DNA of 64,000 nt from Pseudomonas jinjuensis (GTDB taxonomy: Bacteria > Pseudomonadota > Gammaproteobacteria > Pseudomonadales > Pseudomonadaceae). Shown one piece after another: positions 10,373 through 20,726 of this stretch. Below the pieces are notes generated by a model. That model was not told the DNA's origin. It saw nothing but the letters and a program-made list of their open reading frames with translations, and ran no database searches. Position 1 is the stretch's first letter, and every line of letters begins with the position of its first letter. The stretch is taken from NCBI RefSeq assembly GCF_900103845.1, contig NZ_FNIJ01000014.1, forward strand, positions 1 through 64,000. Reading direction: 5' to 3'. A program made the translations under genes and the position numbers.

Positions 10373-10406
10373 GATGCCTCCTGGCTCTTGAACCGAATTC
10401 GAACGG

Positions 10407-11783
10407 TCACTGGACGATGACCACTTCTTCTGTATCGCTGCCGCCGTTCGCCGAGGTCACCCGGACGCTTGCCGGAGGCACTGGACCGACACCGGGCGAC
10501 ATGCTCTTGTCGGCGCCGCCGGCGAGTTCGCCAATCAGTGCGCCGCTCGCGCCGGCGTAGGCGGTCAGGGTCGGTGGCGCAGTGCGGTCGCTGGTCGAGG
10601 CATCGATGCTCAGCTGGCCGCTGCCGAGGCTGTATTCGGCCCGGGTGATGGTGACCAGGTCGGTCAACGGGGCCTGCACCGTGGTCGGCGGAAGAGCGGT
10701 GGGGATTGCCAGGTGGTTGTCCGCGGTTACCGGCAGGCTCACCGGCAGCGTCGGGTCGACTGCCGACTGTCCGTACCAGCTGCCGGTGGAGTTGGCTTCG
10801 GTCATGGTCACCGGCGTGCCGGCGCTGTCGAGGAAGCTGGCCGTGCCGGGAGGCGGCGGCGCCATGGCGAACACGTCCTGCTGCGCCACCACCGCGCCGT
10901 CGCTGCTGGTCCGCGAGTAGGTGGCGCGCTGGACCAGGACCGGGGCGGGGAGATCGACGCTGGAGAGCTTGCCGGAGACGGCGAACAGGTCGGTGCGCAG
11001 GTCGATGCCGTTGGGGCCCTGGATGCGCACGTAGTTGGTATTGAACGGGCTGCCGGTGACCGCTTCCTCGATGTTCGGGTCGCCGATGAACTTCTCGGCC
11101 TGCTGGGTTACCGGGTTGATCTCGGTATAGGGGCCGTTGAGGCTGCGCAGGAACGGGCCGATGTCGCCCTTCAGCGCGCCGGTGTAGTCGATCCGCGGGG
11201 TGCCGATGCCGATGTCGCGGGTCATGTTGATCGCGCGGTCGCCGCCGGTGTCGGTGAACTCTTCCGGGGTGACGTTGAAGACCTCGACCCCGTACGGGTG
11301 GGTCACGGTGTATACCCCGGCGACCGGTACGTCGACGCGGATGCGGATGCGCGCGAAGCTCACCTGGTTGCCATCGGCGACGTCGCCGTTGAAGGCCGCT
11401 TCGATGGCCGAAACGTAGCCGAGATCGATACCGCTGGCGGCATCGGTGATGGCTGCGTCCGCGGTGAACCAGAAGGTTTCGTCCGGCCAGTTGTCGGGGA
11501 AGACCATCGGCTGGGCGGGATCGAATTCACCCGGGGCGGGGTTGAGGATGCACATGTACCCGGGGGCGGCGGCCGTACCGGGAGCACGGGAGCTGAGGGC
11601 CTTGCTTTGGCAGAGGTCCAGGATTCGACCGTGCGTATCCTGATACCAGGGGGCATAGCCGCCGGTACTGAGATCTCCTTCGGCCGGGGCTGGGGCTACG
11701 GCGTAGAGTGCTGCCTGCGCCGCACCTCCACTGATTGACGCAAGCAGTATCGAGCTTGCCAGTAGGGTCAATCTGTTGTGCAT
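10407..11783 (-). CDS. Secreted protein of unknown function, first gene of the curlin operon
   Basis: 458 aa with a signal peptide (LLASSILLASISGGAAQA). It is a shorter paralogue of the next gene, lacking its Ig-like repeats. Both have two cysteines bracketing the conserved SSRAPGTAAAPG block (DLCQSK...YMC), which probably form a disulfide outside the cytoplasm. The C-terminus, SVRVTSANGGSDTEEVVIVQ, resembles the middle of the paralogue (VVKSAAGGSDSEPVVV), showing where the larger protein gained its repeats. The gap to the next gene is 34 bp. It is the promoter-proximal gene behind the sigma-54 promoter at 11852-11866. I know of no assigned function; matrix component, adhesin or curlin partner are all possible. 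Confidence 0.74.
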   Translation of the reverse strand: MHNRLTLLASSILLASISGGAAQAALYAVAPAPAEGDLSTGGYAPWYQDTHGRILDLCQSKALSSRAPGTAAAPGYMCILNPAPGEFDPAQPMVFPDNWPDETFWFTADAAITDAASGIDLGYVSAIEAAFNGDVADGNQVSFARIRIRVDVPVAGVYTVTHPYGVEVFNVTPEEFTDTGGDRAINMTRDIGIGTPRIDYTGALKGDIGPFLRSLNGPYTEINPVTQQAEKFIGDPNIEEAVTGSPFNTNYVRIQGPNGIDLRTDLFAVSGKLSSVDLPAPVLVQRATYSRTSSDGAVVAQQDVFAMAPPPPGTASFLDSAGTPVTMTEANSTGSWYGQSAVDPTLPVSLPVTADNHLAIPTALPPTTVQAPLTDLVTITRAEYSLGSGQLSIDASTSDRTAPPTLTAYAGASGALIGELAGGADKSMSPGVGPVPPASVRVTSANGGSDTEEVVIVQ

Positions 11784-11851
11784 GATTCAGTCCTCACGAA
11801 AAGACGCTGGCTGGGAAATCAGCTCGGTCGAACGGAGCTGATGGGATATCG

Positions 11852-11866
11852 GCAACAAGCGTGCCA
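11852..11866 (-). promoter_or_regulatory. Sigma-54 (-24/-12) promoter of the curlin operon
   Basis: On the minus strand the sequence reads TGGCACGCTTGTTGC, matching the RpoN consensus TGGCACG-N4-TTGC at every fixed base and with correct spacing. The -24 box is at 11866-11860 and the -12 box at 11855-11852. The predicted start of transcription is near 11840, giving a leader of about 57 nt before the ATG at 11783. The neighbouring divergent genes encode a kinase and a sigma-54 activator. Confidence 0.85.
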
Positions 11867-11938
11867 GCACCTTGACATTGGCCTGCAGCCCATGATTCGC
11901 GCGGGTTTCAGCGGCTCTCGGGTGGTCCGGGGAACGGT

Positions 11939-12027
11939 GGGGGTTGGGCTGGGCACCCAGGGTTGGGGAGATTTCCGGGTGCCCCGAATGTGGGGAATGG
12001 CGGGGGTGGAAGTGGGGGTGGTGGGGG
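11939..12027 (+). other. Two adjacent G-quadruplex-type tracts
   Basis: Tracts at 11939-11943, 11946-11948, 11951-11953, 11960-11962 and 11965-11968 have loops of 2, 2, 6 and 2 nt. Tracts at 11992-11995, 12002-12006, 12014-12018 and 12023-12027 have loops of 6, 7 and 4 nt. Both fit G3+N1-7. They overlap or flank the candidate activator site, so folding could compete with regulator binding. Confidence 0.5.
11951..11984. promoter_or_regulatory. Candidate activator (UAS) inverted repeat
   Basis: GGGCACCC (11951-11958) and GGGTGCCC (11977-11984) are perfect inverted 8-mers with an 18-bp spacer, centre-to-centre 26 bp. They lie about 110-145 bp upstream of the predicted sigma-54 start site, the normal distance for enhancer-binding proteins. 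Binding by the adjacent NtrC-like regulator is inference. Confidence 0.5.
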
Positions 12028-12337
12028 ATGCGTATGCCTGCAGGGTCGTTCTTCGCGGGATCGGCGTTTTGCGCGTCCGTTGATGCATCCCACGCAGGAG
12101 CCCGGAAAGGGCGAAGTTGCCCCGGCTGCCAAAAAAATCCCCGAACGGGAGGAAATCCTTCAGAAAGTGGCAATAATCCTTGTACGAATTCTTCCGTGGA
12201 GGGCGGAAGATTGACGTCAGAATCGGTAATGCCGGCGAATTACTATCAGGACGATCCTAAGCACGATTCGTGATTTAAATTCCCACAGGCACGTGGGCTA
12301 TAACCACAAAAGAAATAAAGCGGATAGGAAATCCGAC

Positions 12338-13811
12338 ATGCAGATACTGCCGTTGAAGGGCGTGCTATCTCAGGGGCAAAAAGAAAGGGAGGCAGTGCAA
12401 GAGCAAAGTCCTAACAGGCAGTTCAACCTGCTTCGGTGGTTTTCTCTCGTCAGCCTTATCATCATTGCCACTGTGACCTTTTGTCTTGGTGTCGTCTCGA
12501 TCCGCTTCGTGGTCAACGAAAGCGTCGAACGGGATGCGATGCTGACGGCGCAGTTCATCCAGACGATCGCCGCCACGGAAGTGCATCACGCGAACGTCTC
12601 CACCCGCCGCACCATGGGCGAATTCCTCGATACCCGCAAACCCCTCGATCTTCCCGGCGTACCGTCCGAGGTGGCGGCGCAGGCGCGGGAAGAATTCCTC
12701 GACCATATCGGTCGTCTTCCCGACGCGCTGCTGGTGAACATCTACGCGCCGGACCGGGTGATCATCTGGTCGACCAATCCGGACCTGGTGGGCAAGGCGG
12801 TGCTCGGCGACGAGGAGCTGGAGCAGTCGTTCAGCGCCAAGGTGCGCGTCGCCTCCAGCTACCACAAGATCGACGAGGAGCGCGAGGAGCAGGAATTCCT
12901 GCACCCGCCGGAAGACCTGTTCATCGAGAACTACATCCCGCTGTTCGACGCCGACGAGGACCACGTGCTGGCCATCGTCGAGATCTACAAGGAGCCGCGC
13001 GACCTGATCGAACGGATGGAGCGCGGCTACAAGGTGATCTGGATGGCCGCGGCCCTGGGCGGCACGCTGATCTACTTCGCCCTGTTCTGGATCGTCCGCC
13101 GCGCCGCCAGGCTGCTCGATTCGCAGCAGAAGCAGCTGCTGACCAACGAGACCTACGTCATCCTCGGCGAAATGTCCTCGGCGGTGGCGCACAGCCTGCG
13201 CAACCCGCTGGCGACCATCCGTTCCAGCGCGGAACTGGCGCTGGAGCTGGTGGACAAGCCGGTGCAGAAGAACATCGGCGACATCATCAGCCAGGTCGAC
13301 CGCATGTCGAAATGGGTACGCGAATTGCTGATCTCCTCGCGCCCGCTGAGCGGGGAGTCCGAGGCGGTGGACGTGGTCGGCATCGTCGACGAGGTGCTGC
13401 ACTCCTACGAGCAGCAGATCAGGCAGAACGATGTCCGCATCGAGTTCGGCAACCGCCAGGCGCCTTGCGTGGTGAGCCAGCGGATGCTGCTCTCGCAGGT
13501 GCTCAACAGCCTGACTGCCAACGCCCTGGAGGCGATGTCCGGCGGCGGCACCCTGACCGTCGACATCCAGCGGGAGCCGGACGGGCAGACGCTGATGCTG
13601 AGCCTGAGCGATACCGGCAAGGGCATGACGCAGCAGCAGCAGGCAATGGTGTTCAAACCGTTCTTTACTACCAAGCAGGGCGGCCTGGGAGTTGGCCTGA
13701 CGTTGGTCAAGCGGATCATGGAACGATTCGGCGGAAGGGTGAGCCTGACCAGCCGCGAACACGAGGGAACCCGTGTGAACCTGGAATTCAAGATTGCCGA
13801 GGGTGGGGAGT

Positions 13812-13837
<26 letters not shown>
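12338..13837 (+). CDS. NtrB-like membrane sensor histidine kinase
   Basis: 499 aa. TM1 is at about residues 34-57, a periplasmic sensor domain at 58-225, and TM2 at about 230-251. HisKA follows with the phospho-acceptor in AVAHSLRNPLATIRSS, the NtrB-type H-box, then an HATPase with DTGKGM and GGLGVGLTLV. No PAS domain is visible. The start MQILPLKG has an AGGA ribosome site (ggataggaaatccgac); an upstream in-frame ATG at 12293 lacks one. The 3' end overlaps the regulator gene by 26 bp, so both are made together. Location beside a sigma-54-driven curlin operon implies that it senses an envelope or external cue that triggers fibre production. Confidence 0.85.
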
Positions 13838-15245
<1,408 letters not shown>

Positions 15246-15259
15246 CGGCGTAGCTGACG

Positions 15260-15505
15260 GGAAGGTCGCGGGCATGGCCCGCTCCTACAAAAAATCGCGG
15301 CGCCACCTGTAGGAGCGGGCCATGCCCGCGACCCAAGAGCGGGGCAACCCGCCACAGGACACCTCAGCTCTTGCGTGCAAACGGCGGATGACGCTGGCGC
15401 GTCATGCGCCCTACGGTTACCGCCGTAGGATGGGTTGAGCGAAGCGATACCCATGCAGCTGCCGTAGGAGCGGGCCATGCCCGCGACCCAGGGGCGGGTG
15501 CAACC
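15260..15505. repeat. REP cluster between the activator gene and lysA
   Basis: An inverted REP pair (gcgggcatggcccgctcctac at about 15268, gtaggagcgggccatgcccg at about 15310), a gtaggatgggttgagcgaag palindrome at about 15424 and another REP at about 15465. It separates two convergent transcription units and contains no gene. Confidence 0.75.
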
Positions 15506-15519
15506 CGCCGCAATGAACC

Positions 15520-16764
15520 TCAGACGCCATCCAGCTCCAGCGCCAGCAATTCCTCGACGCGCTGCCGGCGGCGGATCAGCCGTACCTCCTCGCCATCCAG
15601 CAATACCTCCGGAATCAGCGGCCGGCTGTTGTAGTTCGACGACATGGACGCGCCATAGGCGCCGGTGTCGTGGATCAGCAGCAGGTCGCCTACCTGCGCC
15701 TTGGGCAGGCTGCGCGGGATCACCCTGCCGCCTTCGCCCTGGGTGAACACGTCGCCGGATTCGCACAGCGGACCGGCCACCACGCTGTCGATGGTCTTGC
15801 GCGAGGCGGCGTCGGCGGCGAGCAGGCTGATGCCGTGGTAGCTGCCGTACATCGACGGGCGCATCAGTTCGTTGAAGCCGGCGTCGATCAGCACGAAGTG
15901 GTTGCGGCCGACATCCTTGGTCGCGCGCACCTCGCTGAGCAGGCAGCCGGCCTCGGCGACCAGGTAGCGGCCCGGCTCGATTTCCAGGTGCAGCGGGTGG
16001 CCGAGCAGTTCCTCGGCGGCCTTGCGGGTGGAATCCCACAGCTCGAAATAGTGCCCGGTATCGACTTCCGGATCGCCGTCGCGATAGGGAATCGACAGAC
16101 CGCCGCCCGCCGACAGCGCGCTCAGATCATGACCTGCGGCCTTCACTTCGCGGACCAGTCCGAGCATGGCGTTGCCGACTTCGGCCAGGTGCGCGTAATC
16201 CACGCCGGAGCCGATGTGCATGTGCAGGCCGACCAGGCGCAGGCCGTGTTCGCGGATCGCCGCCAGCGCCTTGGGCAGGTCGGCGTGCCAGATGCCGTGC
16301 TTGCTGTGCTCGCCGCCGGTGTTGGTCTTGTTGCTGTGGCCGTGGCCGAAGCCGGGGTTGATGCGCAGCCACACCGCATGGCCGGGCGCCTGCTCGCCGA
16401 GCTGGTGGAGCATGTCGATGGAGCCGGCGTTGACCGGCACCTGGTGCTCGATCACCGCCGCCAGGCTGGCGCGGTCGAGCAGGTCGGCGGTGTAGACGAT
16501 GTCCGCGGCGTTCTCGCGGCAGGAGTAGCCGGCGGCCAGCGCGCGCAGCAGCTCGCCCTGGGAAACCGCGTCGACCTTCACTCCCTGTTCGCGCATCAGG
16601 CGCAGGATGTGCAGGTTGGAGCAGGCCTTCTGGGCGAAGCGGATGGTGTCGAAGCGCTGCAGGCGGGCGATCTGCGCGCGGATGACGGCGGCGTCGTAGA
16701 TCCACAGCGGAGTGCCGAAGCGCTGGGCGAGATCCGTGGCGCAGGGCAGGGGAAGGCTTTTCAT
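15520..16764 (-). CDS. lysA: Diaminopimelate decarboxylase
   Basis: 414 aa, fold-type III PLP enzyme converting meso-diaminopimelate to L-lysine, the last step of lysine synthesis. The PLP lysine is Lys46 in IRFAQKACSN. Family blocks VDAVSQGELLRA, the HxHIGSG motif (LHMHIGSGVDY), SAGGGLSIPY and EIEPGRYLVAEAG are present, and the active-site CESGD motif (GPLCESGDVF) is intact. A GGAG site lies 7 bp before the ATG. It lies 80 bp behind the lysR-type gene in the same direction. Pseudomonas usually also carries a lysA beside dapF, so this could be a second copy; that cannot be judged here. Confidence 0.9.
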   Translation of the reverse strand: MKSLPLPCATDLAQRFGTPLWIYDAAVIRAQIARLQRFDTIRFAQKACSNLHILRLMREQGVKVDAVSQGELLRALAAGYSCRENAADIVYTADLLDRASLAAVIEHQVPVNAGSIDMLHQLGEQAPGHAVWLRINPGFGHGHSNKTNTGGEHSKHGIWHADLPKALAAIREHGLRLVGLHMHIGSGVDYAHLAEVGNAMLGLVREVKAAGHDLSALSAGGGLSIPYRDGDPEVDTGHYFELWDSTRKAAEELLGHPLHLEIEPGRYLVAEAGCLLSEVRATKDVGRNHFVLIDAGFNELMRPSMYGSYHGISLLAADAASRKTIDSVVAGPLCESGDVFTQGEGGRVIPRSLPKAQVGDLLLIHDTGAYGASMSSNYNSRPLIPEVLLDGEEVRLIRRRQRVEELLALELDGV

Positions 16765-16844
16765 GAATAGGCTCCAAAGCTAGATGCCGCTAGTCTAACC
16801 CGGCCGTGGAAGGAGCTGTTAATGCCTGCTCTTCCTGGGTCTAT

Positions 16845-17777
16845 TCATATCTGATATGTGCAGGTCGCGCCCAGGACCTGCAGCCGCCCGCTCAGGGCTT
16901 CGATCTCGCCCGTCAGCGCGCCGATGAAACGCTCGCGCAGCGGCGTCTGCGGCCGGTACAGCGGCATCACCAGGTTCACTTCGAAGGGCAGCGAGAACTC
17001 CAGCGGGCGGATGTGCAGGCCCTGGCCCTGGAACAGCAGCGCAGTGATCGGATTGACGATGGCGACGCCCAGCCCGGCCTTGACCATGCTGCACACCGAC
17101 ACCGCGCTGTCGGTCTCGACCCGCAGGTGGCGCTCGACGCCGGCCACCTGGAACACCCCGTCGATCAGTTGCCGGTAGCGGTCGCCGGCGGCCAGGCTGA
17201 CGAACGCCTCGCCGCGGAAGTGCGCCGCTGCCAGCCGCCGGTGTTGCAGCAGCGGATGCCCGTCGGCCAGCACGCAGACCTCGTCCACCCGCAGCAATGG
17301 CTGCAATTCGCAGCCGCGCGGCGCCTCGCCGTGTTCGGTTAGGCCGATGTCGTGGCGCTGGGCGCTGAGCTGTTCCTCCAGGCGCGGCGATTCCAGCGCG
17401 GCGACCTCGATGCCGATGTTCGGGTTCTCCAGGCTGAAGCGCTTGCACGCCGCCGGCAGCAGCGCCTGGGAAAAGGCCGGCAGGCAGCCGACCGAGAAGC
17501 GCCCCTCGGCGAACTGGCCGAGCGTGCCGGCGTAGGCGACGATGCGGTCCAGCCCGGTGAAGGCGCGCTCCACCTCCTCGAACAGCATCAGCGCCCGTGC
17601 CGTCGGCGCCAGCCGGCCGCGCTCGCGGCGGAACAGCTCGAAGCCGACCAGTTGCTCCAGCCGCGCCAGCTCGCGGCTGACCGTGGGCTGGCTGGTGTTC
17701 AGGTAGAGCGCGGCGCGGGTGACGCTGCCGGTGGTCATCACGGCGCGGAAGACTTCGATGTGGCGGAGGCTGATCAT
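16845..17777 (-). CDS. lysR: LysR-family activator, LysR-like
   Basis: 310 aa (E. coli LysR is 311). The N-terminal HTH (LRHIEVFRAVMTTGSVTRAA, SQPTVSRELARLE) and the effector domain match E. coli LysR in blocks such as CLPAFSQALLP, LSAQRHDIGLTE, DEVCVLADGHPL and NPITAL. E. coli LysR activates the divergent lysA in response to diaminopimelate. Here the two genes are in tandem, regulator first, so activation would act on a shared or internal promoter. Start chosen at MISLRHIEV; a longer frame upstream runs into REP sequence. Confidence 0.85.
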   Translation of the reverse strand: MISLRHIEVFRAVMTTGSVTRAALYLNTSQPTVSRELARLEQLVGFELFRRERGRLAPTARALMLFEEVERAFTGLDRIVAYAGTLGQFAEGRFSVGCLPAFSQALLPAACKRFSLENPNIGIEVAALESPRLEEQLSAQRHDIGLTEHGEAPRGCELQPLLRVDEVCVLADGHPLLQHRRLAAAHFRGEAFVSLAAGDRYRQLIDGVFQVAGVERHLRVETDSAVSVCSMVKAGLGVAIVNPITALLFQGQGLHIRPLEFSLPFEVNLVMPLYRPQTPLRERFIGALTGEIEALSGRLQVLGATCTYQI

Positions 17778-17835
17778 GGCGTCGCTCGGCGGGAAGGACG
17801 CGGGCAGGGTACGACCGGCGCTCCGGGGTAGCAAA

Positions 17836-17968
17836 CCGTAGGAGCGGGCCATGCCCGCGACAGCGCGGTTGGTCGCGGGCATGGGCCGCTCCTGCAAGGG
17901 TTCGCGAGCAAGCTCGCTCCTACAGGAAACACGCCGCTCGGCGTAGGAGCGAGCTTGCTCGCGAAAGA
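17836..17968. repeat. REP cluster upstream of lysR
   Basis: Four REP units in about 130 bp: gtaggagcgggccatgcccg, its inverse near 17872, then the gcgagcaagctcgctcctac type at about 17906 and its inverse at about 17944. They separate the lysR-lysA pair from the polyamine genes. Confidence 0.8.
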
Positions 17969-17980
17969 ATGGCGGTTCGC

Positions 17981-19291
17981 TCAGCGCAGCTTTTCCAGCA
18001 TCTGGTAGTACCACATCCCCGCCGCCAGCATCGGGTTGCCGAACACGTCACCCAGCGGCACCTTGATGTGTTTGCACTGGGCGAAGGTGTCGAACTTCTC
18101 CAGGTCGCCTGCCATCGCCGTGGCCATGATCTCGCCCATGATGTGGGTGGTCGCCACGCCGTGGCCGGAGTAGCCCTGGCAGTACCAGACGTTGCTCGAC
18201 AGCTTGCCGAGCTGCGGGATGCGGTTCATCACGATGCCCATGGCGCAGCTCCACTGGAACTCGATCTCCACGCCCTTGAGCGCCGGGAAGGTGCGCTCGA
18301 TGCACGGCCGCAGTTCGCCGGCGATGTCCCGCGAATCGCGCCCGGAGTAGTTGGCGCCGCCGCCGAACAGCAGGCGGCCGTCGCCGGTCAGGCGGTAGTA
18401 GTCGAGGACGAAGCGGCAGTCGTACACGGCGAGGTCCTGCGGGTTGATCCGCTGCGCCAGCTCGCCCAGCGGCCTGGTCGTGACGATGCCGCCCATGGCC
18501 GGGAAGATCATGCCCTTGAGCTTTTTGCGTTCCAGCTTGTGGTAGACGTCGCCGGCCAGCAGCACCTGGCTGGCATTGACCCGGCCCTGCGCCGTGACCA
18601 CCGCCGGGCGCTCGCCGTGGACGATGTCCAGCACCTCGGAGTGCTCGAAGATCAGCGCGCCGAGGCTGGCCGCGGCCTTCGCCTCGCCGATGCACAGGTT
18701 GAGCGGGTGCAGGTGCATGTTGCGGGTGTTCTTCAGCGCTCCGCAGTAGATGTCCGTGTCCAGGTGCGCGCGCACGCCGGCGGCGTCGAGCAGGGTGACC
18801 TGATCGCCCATGCCGCGGCGCTGGGCTTCCTCACAGGAGGCCTTCAGCTCGTCCATGTGCGTCGGCTTCATCGCCGCGTGCAGGTGGCCGAACTTCAGGT
18901 CGCAGCGGATGCCGTATTTCTCCACGCGATTCCTGATGATGTCGTGCCCGCGCCAGCGCAGCTGCCAGATGAAGTCGTCGACGTCATCGCCCAGCCACTG
19001 GCTCATCTGCTTGCGCATGGCGCTGTCGCCGGAAAGGCTGCCGGTGACCTGGCCGCCGTTGCGCCCGCTGGCGCCCCAGCCGACCTTGTTGGTCTCGACG
19101 ATCGCGACCTTGTAGCCGCGCTCGGCCAGCTCGACCGCCGTGGCGACGCCGGTGAAGCCGCCGCCGATGATGGCGATGTCGACGTTCACCTCGCCCTGCA
19201 GGGTGGGGTAGCTGGTTTCCTCGTTGAGGCTGGCGGAGTAGTAGGAGGGCGCACGCTCGGGGGCGGGCACGGGTTTGAGTGGGGCGTTCAT
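17981..19291 (-). CDS. FAD-dependent gamma-glutamylpolyamine oxidase (PuuB/PauB-like)
   Basis: 436 aa DAO-family flavoprotein. The dinucleotide-binding motif IIGGGFTGVATAVELAERG begins near residue 39, followed by NKVGWGASGRNGG, the hallmark of PuuB/PauB enzymes, and a C-terminal FAD block (WYCQGYSGHGVATTH). It oxidises gamma-glutamyl-putrescine or related polyamine conjugates to the aldehyde with release of H2O2. It follows the ligase gene by 55 bp, so the two first steps of the gamma-glutamylation route are encoded together. The start MNAPLKP was chosen since upstream residues are low-quality and proline-rich. Pseudomonas has several PauB copies; which one this matches cannot be decided here. 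Confidence 0.85.
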   Translation of the reverse strand: MNAPLKPVPAPERAPSYYSASLNEETSYPTLQGEVNVDIAIIGGGFTGVATAVELAERGYKVAIVETNKVGWGASGRNGGQVTGSLSGDSAMRKQMSQWLGDDVDDFIWQLRWRGHDIIRNRVEKYGIRCDLKFGHLHAAMKPTHMDELKASCEEAQRRGMGDQVTLLDAAGVRAHLDTDIYCGALKNTRNMHLHPLNLCIGEAKAAASLGALIFEHSEVLDIVHGERPAVVTAQGRVNASQVLLAGDVYHKLERKKLKGMIFPAMGGIVTTRPLGELAQRINPQDLAVYDCRFVLDYYRLTGDGRLLFGGGANYSGRDSRDIAGELRPCIERTFPALKGVEIEFQWSCAMGIVMNRIPQLGKLSSNVWYCQGYSGHGVATTHIMGEIMATAMAGDLEKFDTFAQCKHIKVPLGDVFGNPMLAAGMWYYQMLEKLR

Positions 19292-19346
19292 TCTTTGTTG
19301 TCCTGTTACGTATGGGGCGGGGATTGGAACCGGCGGCTCCATCACT

Positions 19347-20726
19347 TCAGGCTTGCGTCAGATACCACCGCCAGTCCTGCTCCCCGACCTCGCCCATGAA
19401 CTGGCGATACTCCTCGCGCTTCACCGCCAGGTACACGCCGAGGAACTCCGGCCCGAAGGCGTCCCGCGCCCAGCTGGAATGCTCCAGCGCGCACAGGGCG
19501 GTCAGCCAGTCGGTGGGCAGACGTTCTTTCGCCTGGGCATAACCGTTGCCTTCCACCGGGGCGCCGGGATCGAGGTTCTGGCGGATGCCGCGATGGATGC
19601 CGGCGAGGATCGCCGCAGCAGCCAGATAGGGATTGGCGTCGGCGCCGCAGATGCGGTGTTCGATATGCCGGCTGCTGGCGGGACCGCCGGGCACGCGCAG
19701 CGACACGGTGCGGTTGTCGACGCCCCAGGTCGGCGCCAGCGGTGCGTAGCTGTTGGCCTGGAAGCGCCGGTAGGAGTTGGCGTTGGGGCAGAACAGCAGC
19801 AGCGAGTCGAGCAGGCTGGCGAGCATGCCGCCGACTGACTGGCGCAGCAGGGGGGTGCCCGCCCCGCTCTTGATATCAACCAGGTCGCTGGCGAACAGGT
19901 TGCGACCCTCTGCATCGGCCAGCGAGACGTGCATGTGCATGCCGGTGCCGGCCAGATCGGAGAAGGGCTTGGCCATGAAGCACGCCTGCATTCCGTGCCT
20001 GTGCGCCACGCCCTTTACCAGTCGCTTGTAGCGTACCGCCTGGTCCATGGCTTCGAGGACATCGCCATGTTCCAGGGTGATTTCCACCTGGCCCGGCGCG
20101 TACTCGGAAATCGCCGTGCGCGCCGGAATGCCCTGGGCCTTGCAGGCGGCATAGAGATCGGCGAGGAACGGCTCGATCTGTTCCAGTTCGCGCAGGCCAT
20201 AGACCTGTGTGCTGCGCGGCCGGCCGCCGTCGGCATCCAGCGCCGGTTGCGGGCGGCCGTTGGCGTCGCGCTGGGCGTCGAGCAGGTAGAACTCCAGCTC
20301 GCAGGCCATCACCGGGTGGAAGCCGTCGGCTTTCAACTGGTCGATCACCCTGACCAGCACATGGCGCGGGTCGGCGATATCCGCCGGCTTGCCCTCTTCG
20401 GGATGCATGCTGACCTGCACCGCGGCGGTGGGAATCCGCCGCCAGGGCAGGCGCACCAGGCTGCCGGGCAGCGGGTAGGCGCGGCAGTCGATATCGCCAA
20501 CGTCCCACACCAGTCCGGAGTCCTCCACGTCGTCGCCGTTCATGGTCAGGCCGAGGATGGTGCTCGGCAGCGGCCTGCCGGATTGGTACACCGCCAGCAG
20601 TTCCTCGCGGTGCAGCAGCTTGCCGCGCGGCACGCCGTTGGCGTCGAGGATGAAGAGTTCGATCAGTTCGATATCGGGGTTGTGCGCCAGGAAATCCCGG
20701 CCTTCCTGCACGGAGGCGAAGTTCAT
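19347..20726 (-). CDS. Glutamate-polyamine ligase (PuuA/PauA-like, glutamine synthetase family)
   Basis: 459 aa, glutamine-synthetase type III-like fold. Substrate-binding and ATP-binding blocks seen are ACELEFYLLD (metal-binding Glu), SEYAPGQVEITLEHGD, GTGMHMHVSL, NSYRRFQANSYAPLAP and RVPGGPASSRHIEHR. Such enzymes ligate glutamate to putrescine or other polyamines using ATP, committing them to catabolism. There is no adenylylation-site region like that of GlnA. The gene is first in the two-gene leftward unit with the oxidase. Specificity (putrescine, spermidine, cadaverine) cannot be read from sequence. Confidence 0.85.
   Translation of the reverse strand: MNFASVQEGRDFLAHNPDIELIELFILDANGVPRGKLLHREELLAVYQSGRPLPSTILGLTMNGDDVEDSGLVWDVGDIDCRAYPLPGSLVRLPWRRIPTAAVQVSMHPEEGKPADIADPRHVLVRVIDQLKADGFHPVMACELEFYLLDAQRDANGRPQPALDADGGRPRSTQVYGLRELEQIEPFLADLYAACKAQGIPARTAISEYAPGQVEITLEHGDVLEAMDQAVRYKRLVKGVAHRHGMQACFMAKPFSDLAGTGMHMHVSLADAEGRNLFASDLVDIKSGAGTPLLRQSVGGMLASLLDSLLLFCPNANSYRRFQANSYAPLAPTWGVDNRTVSLRVPGGPASSRHIEHRICGADANPYLAAAAILAGIHRGIRQNLDPGAPVEGNGYAQAKERLPTDWLTALCALEHSSWARDAFGPEFLGVYLAVKREEYRQFMGEVGEQDWRWYLTQA

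Larger units (their letters stand above)
11784..12337. other. Divergent regulatory region between curlin operon and its two-component genes
   Basis: 554 bp without a convincing gene. It holds a leftward sigma-54 promoter (11852-11866), an inverted repeat at activator distance (11951-11984) and two G-quadruplex-type tracts on the + strand (11939-11968, 11992-12027). The rightward promoter for the kinase gene was not identified. Confidence 0.7.

Noticed and set aside
12157..12182. Sigma-54-like box (tggcaataatccttgt) ahead of the kinase gene
   Set aside because: The -24 to -12 spacing is one base too long and the GC of the -12 box is missing.
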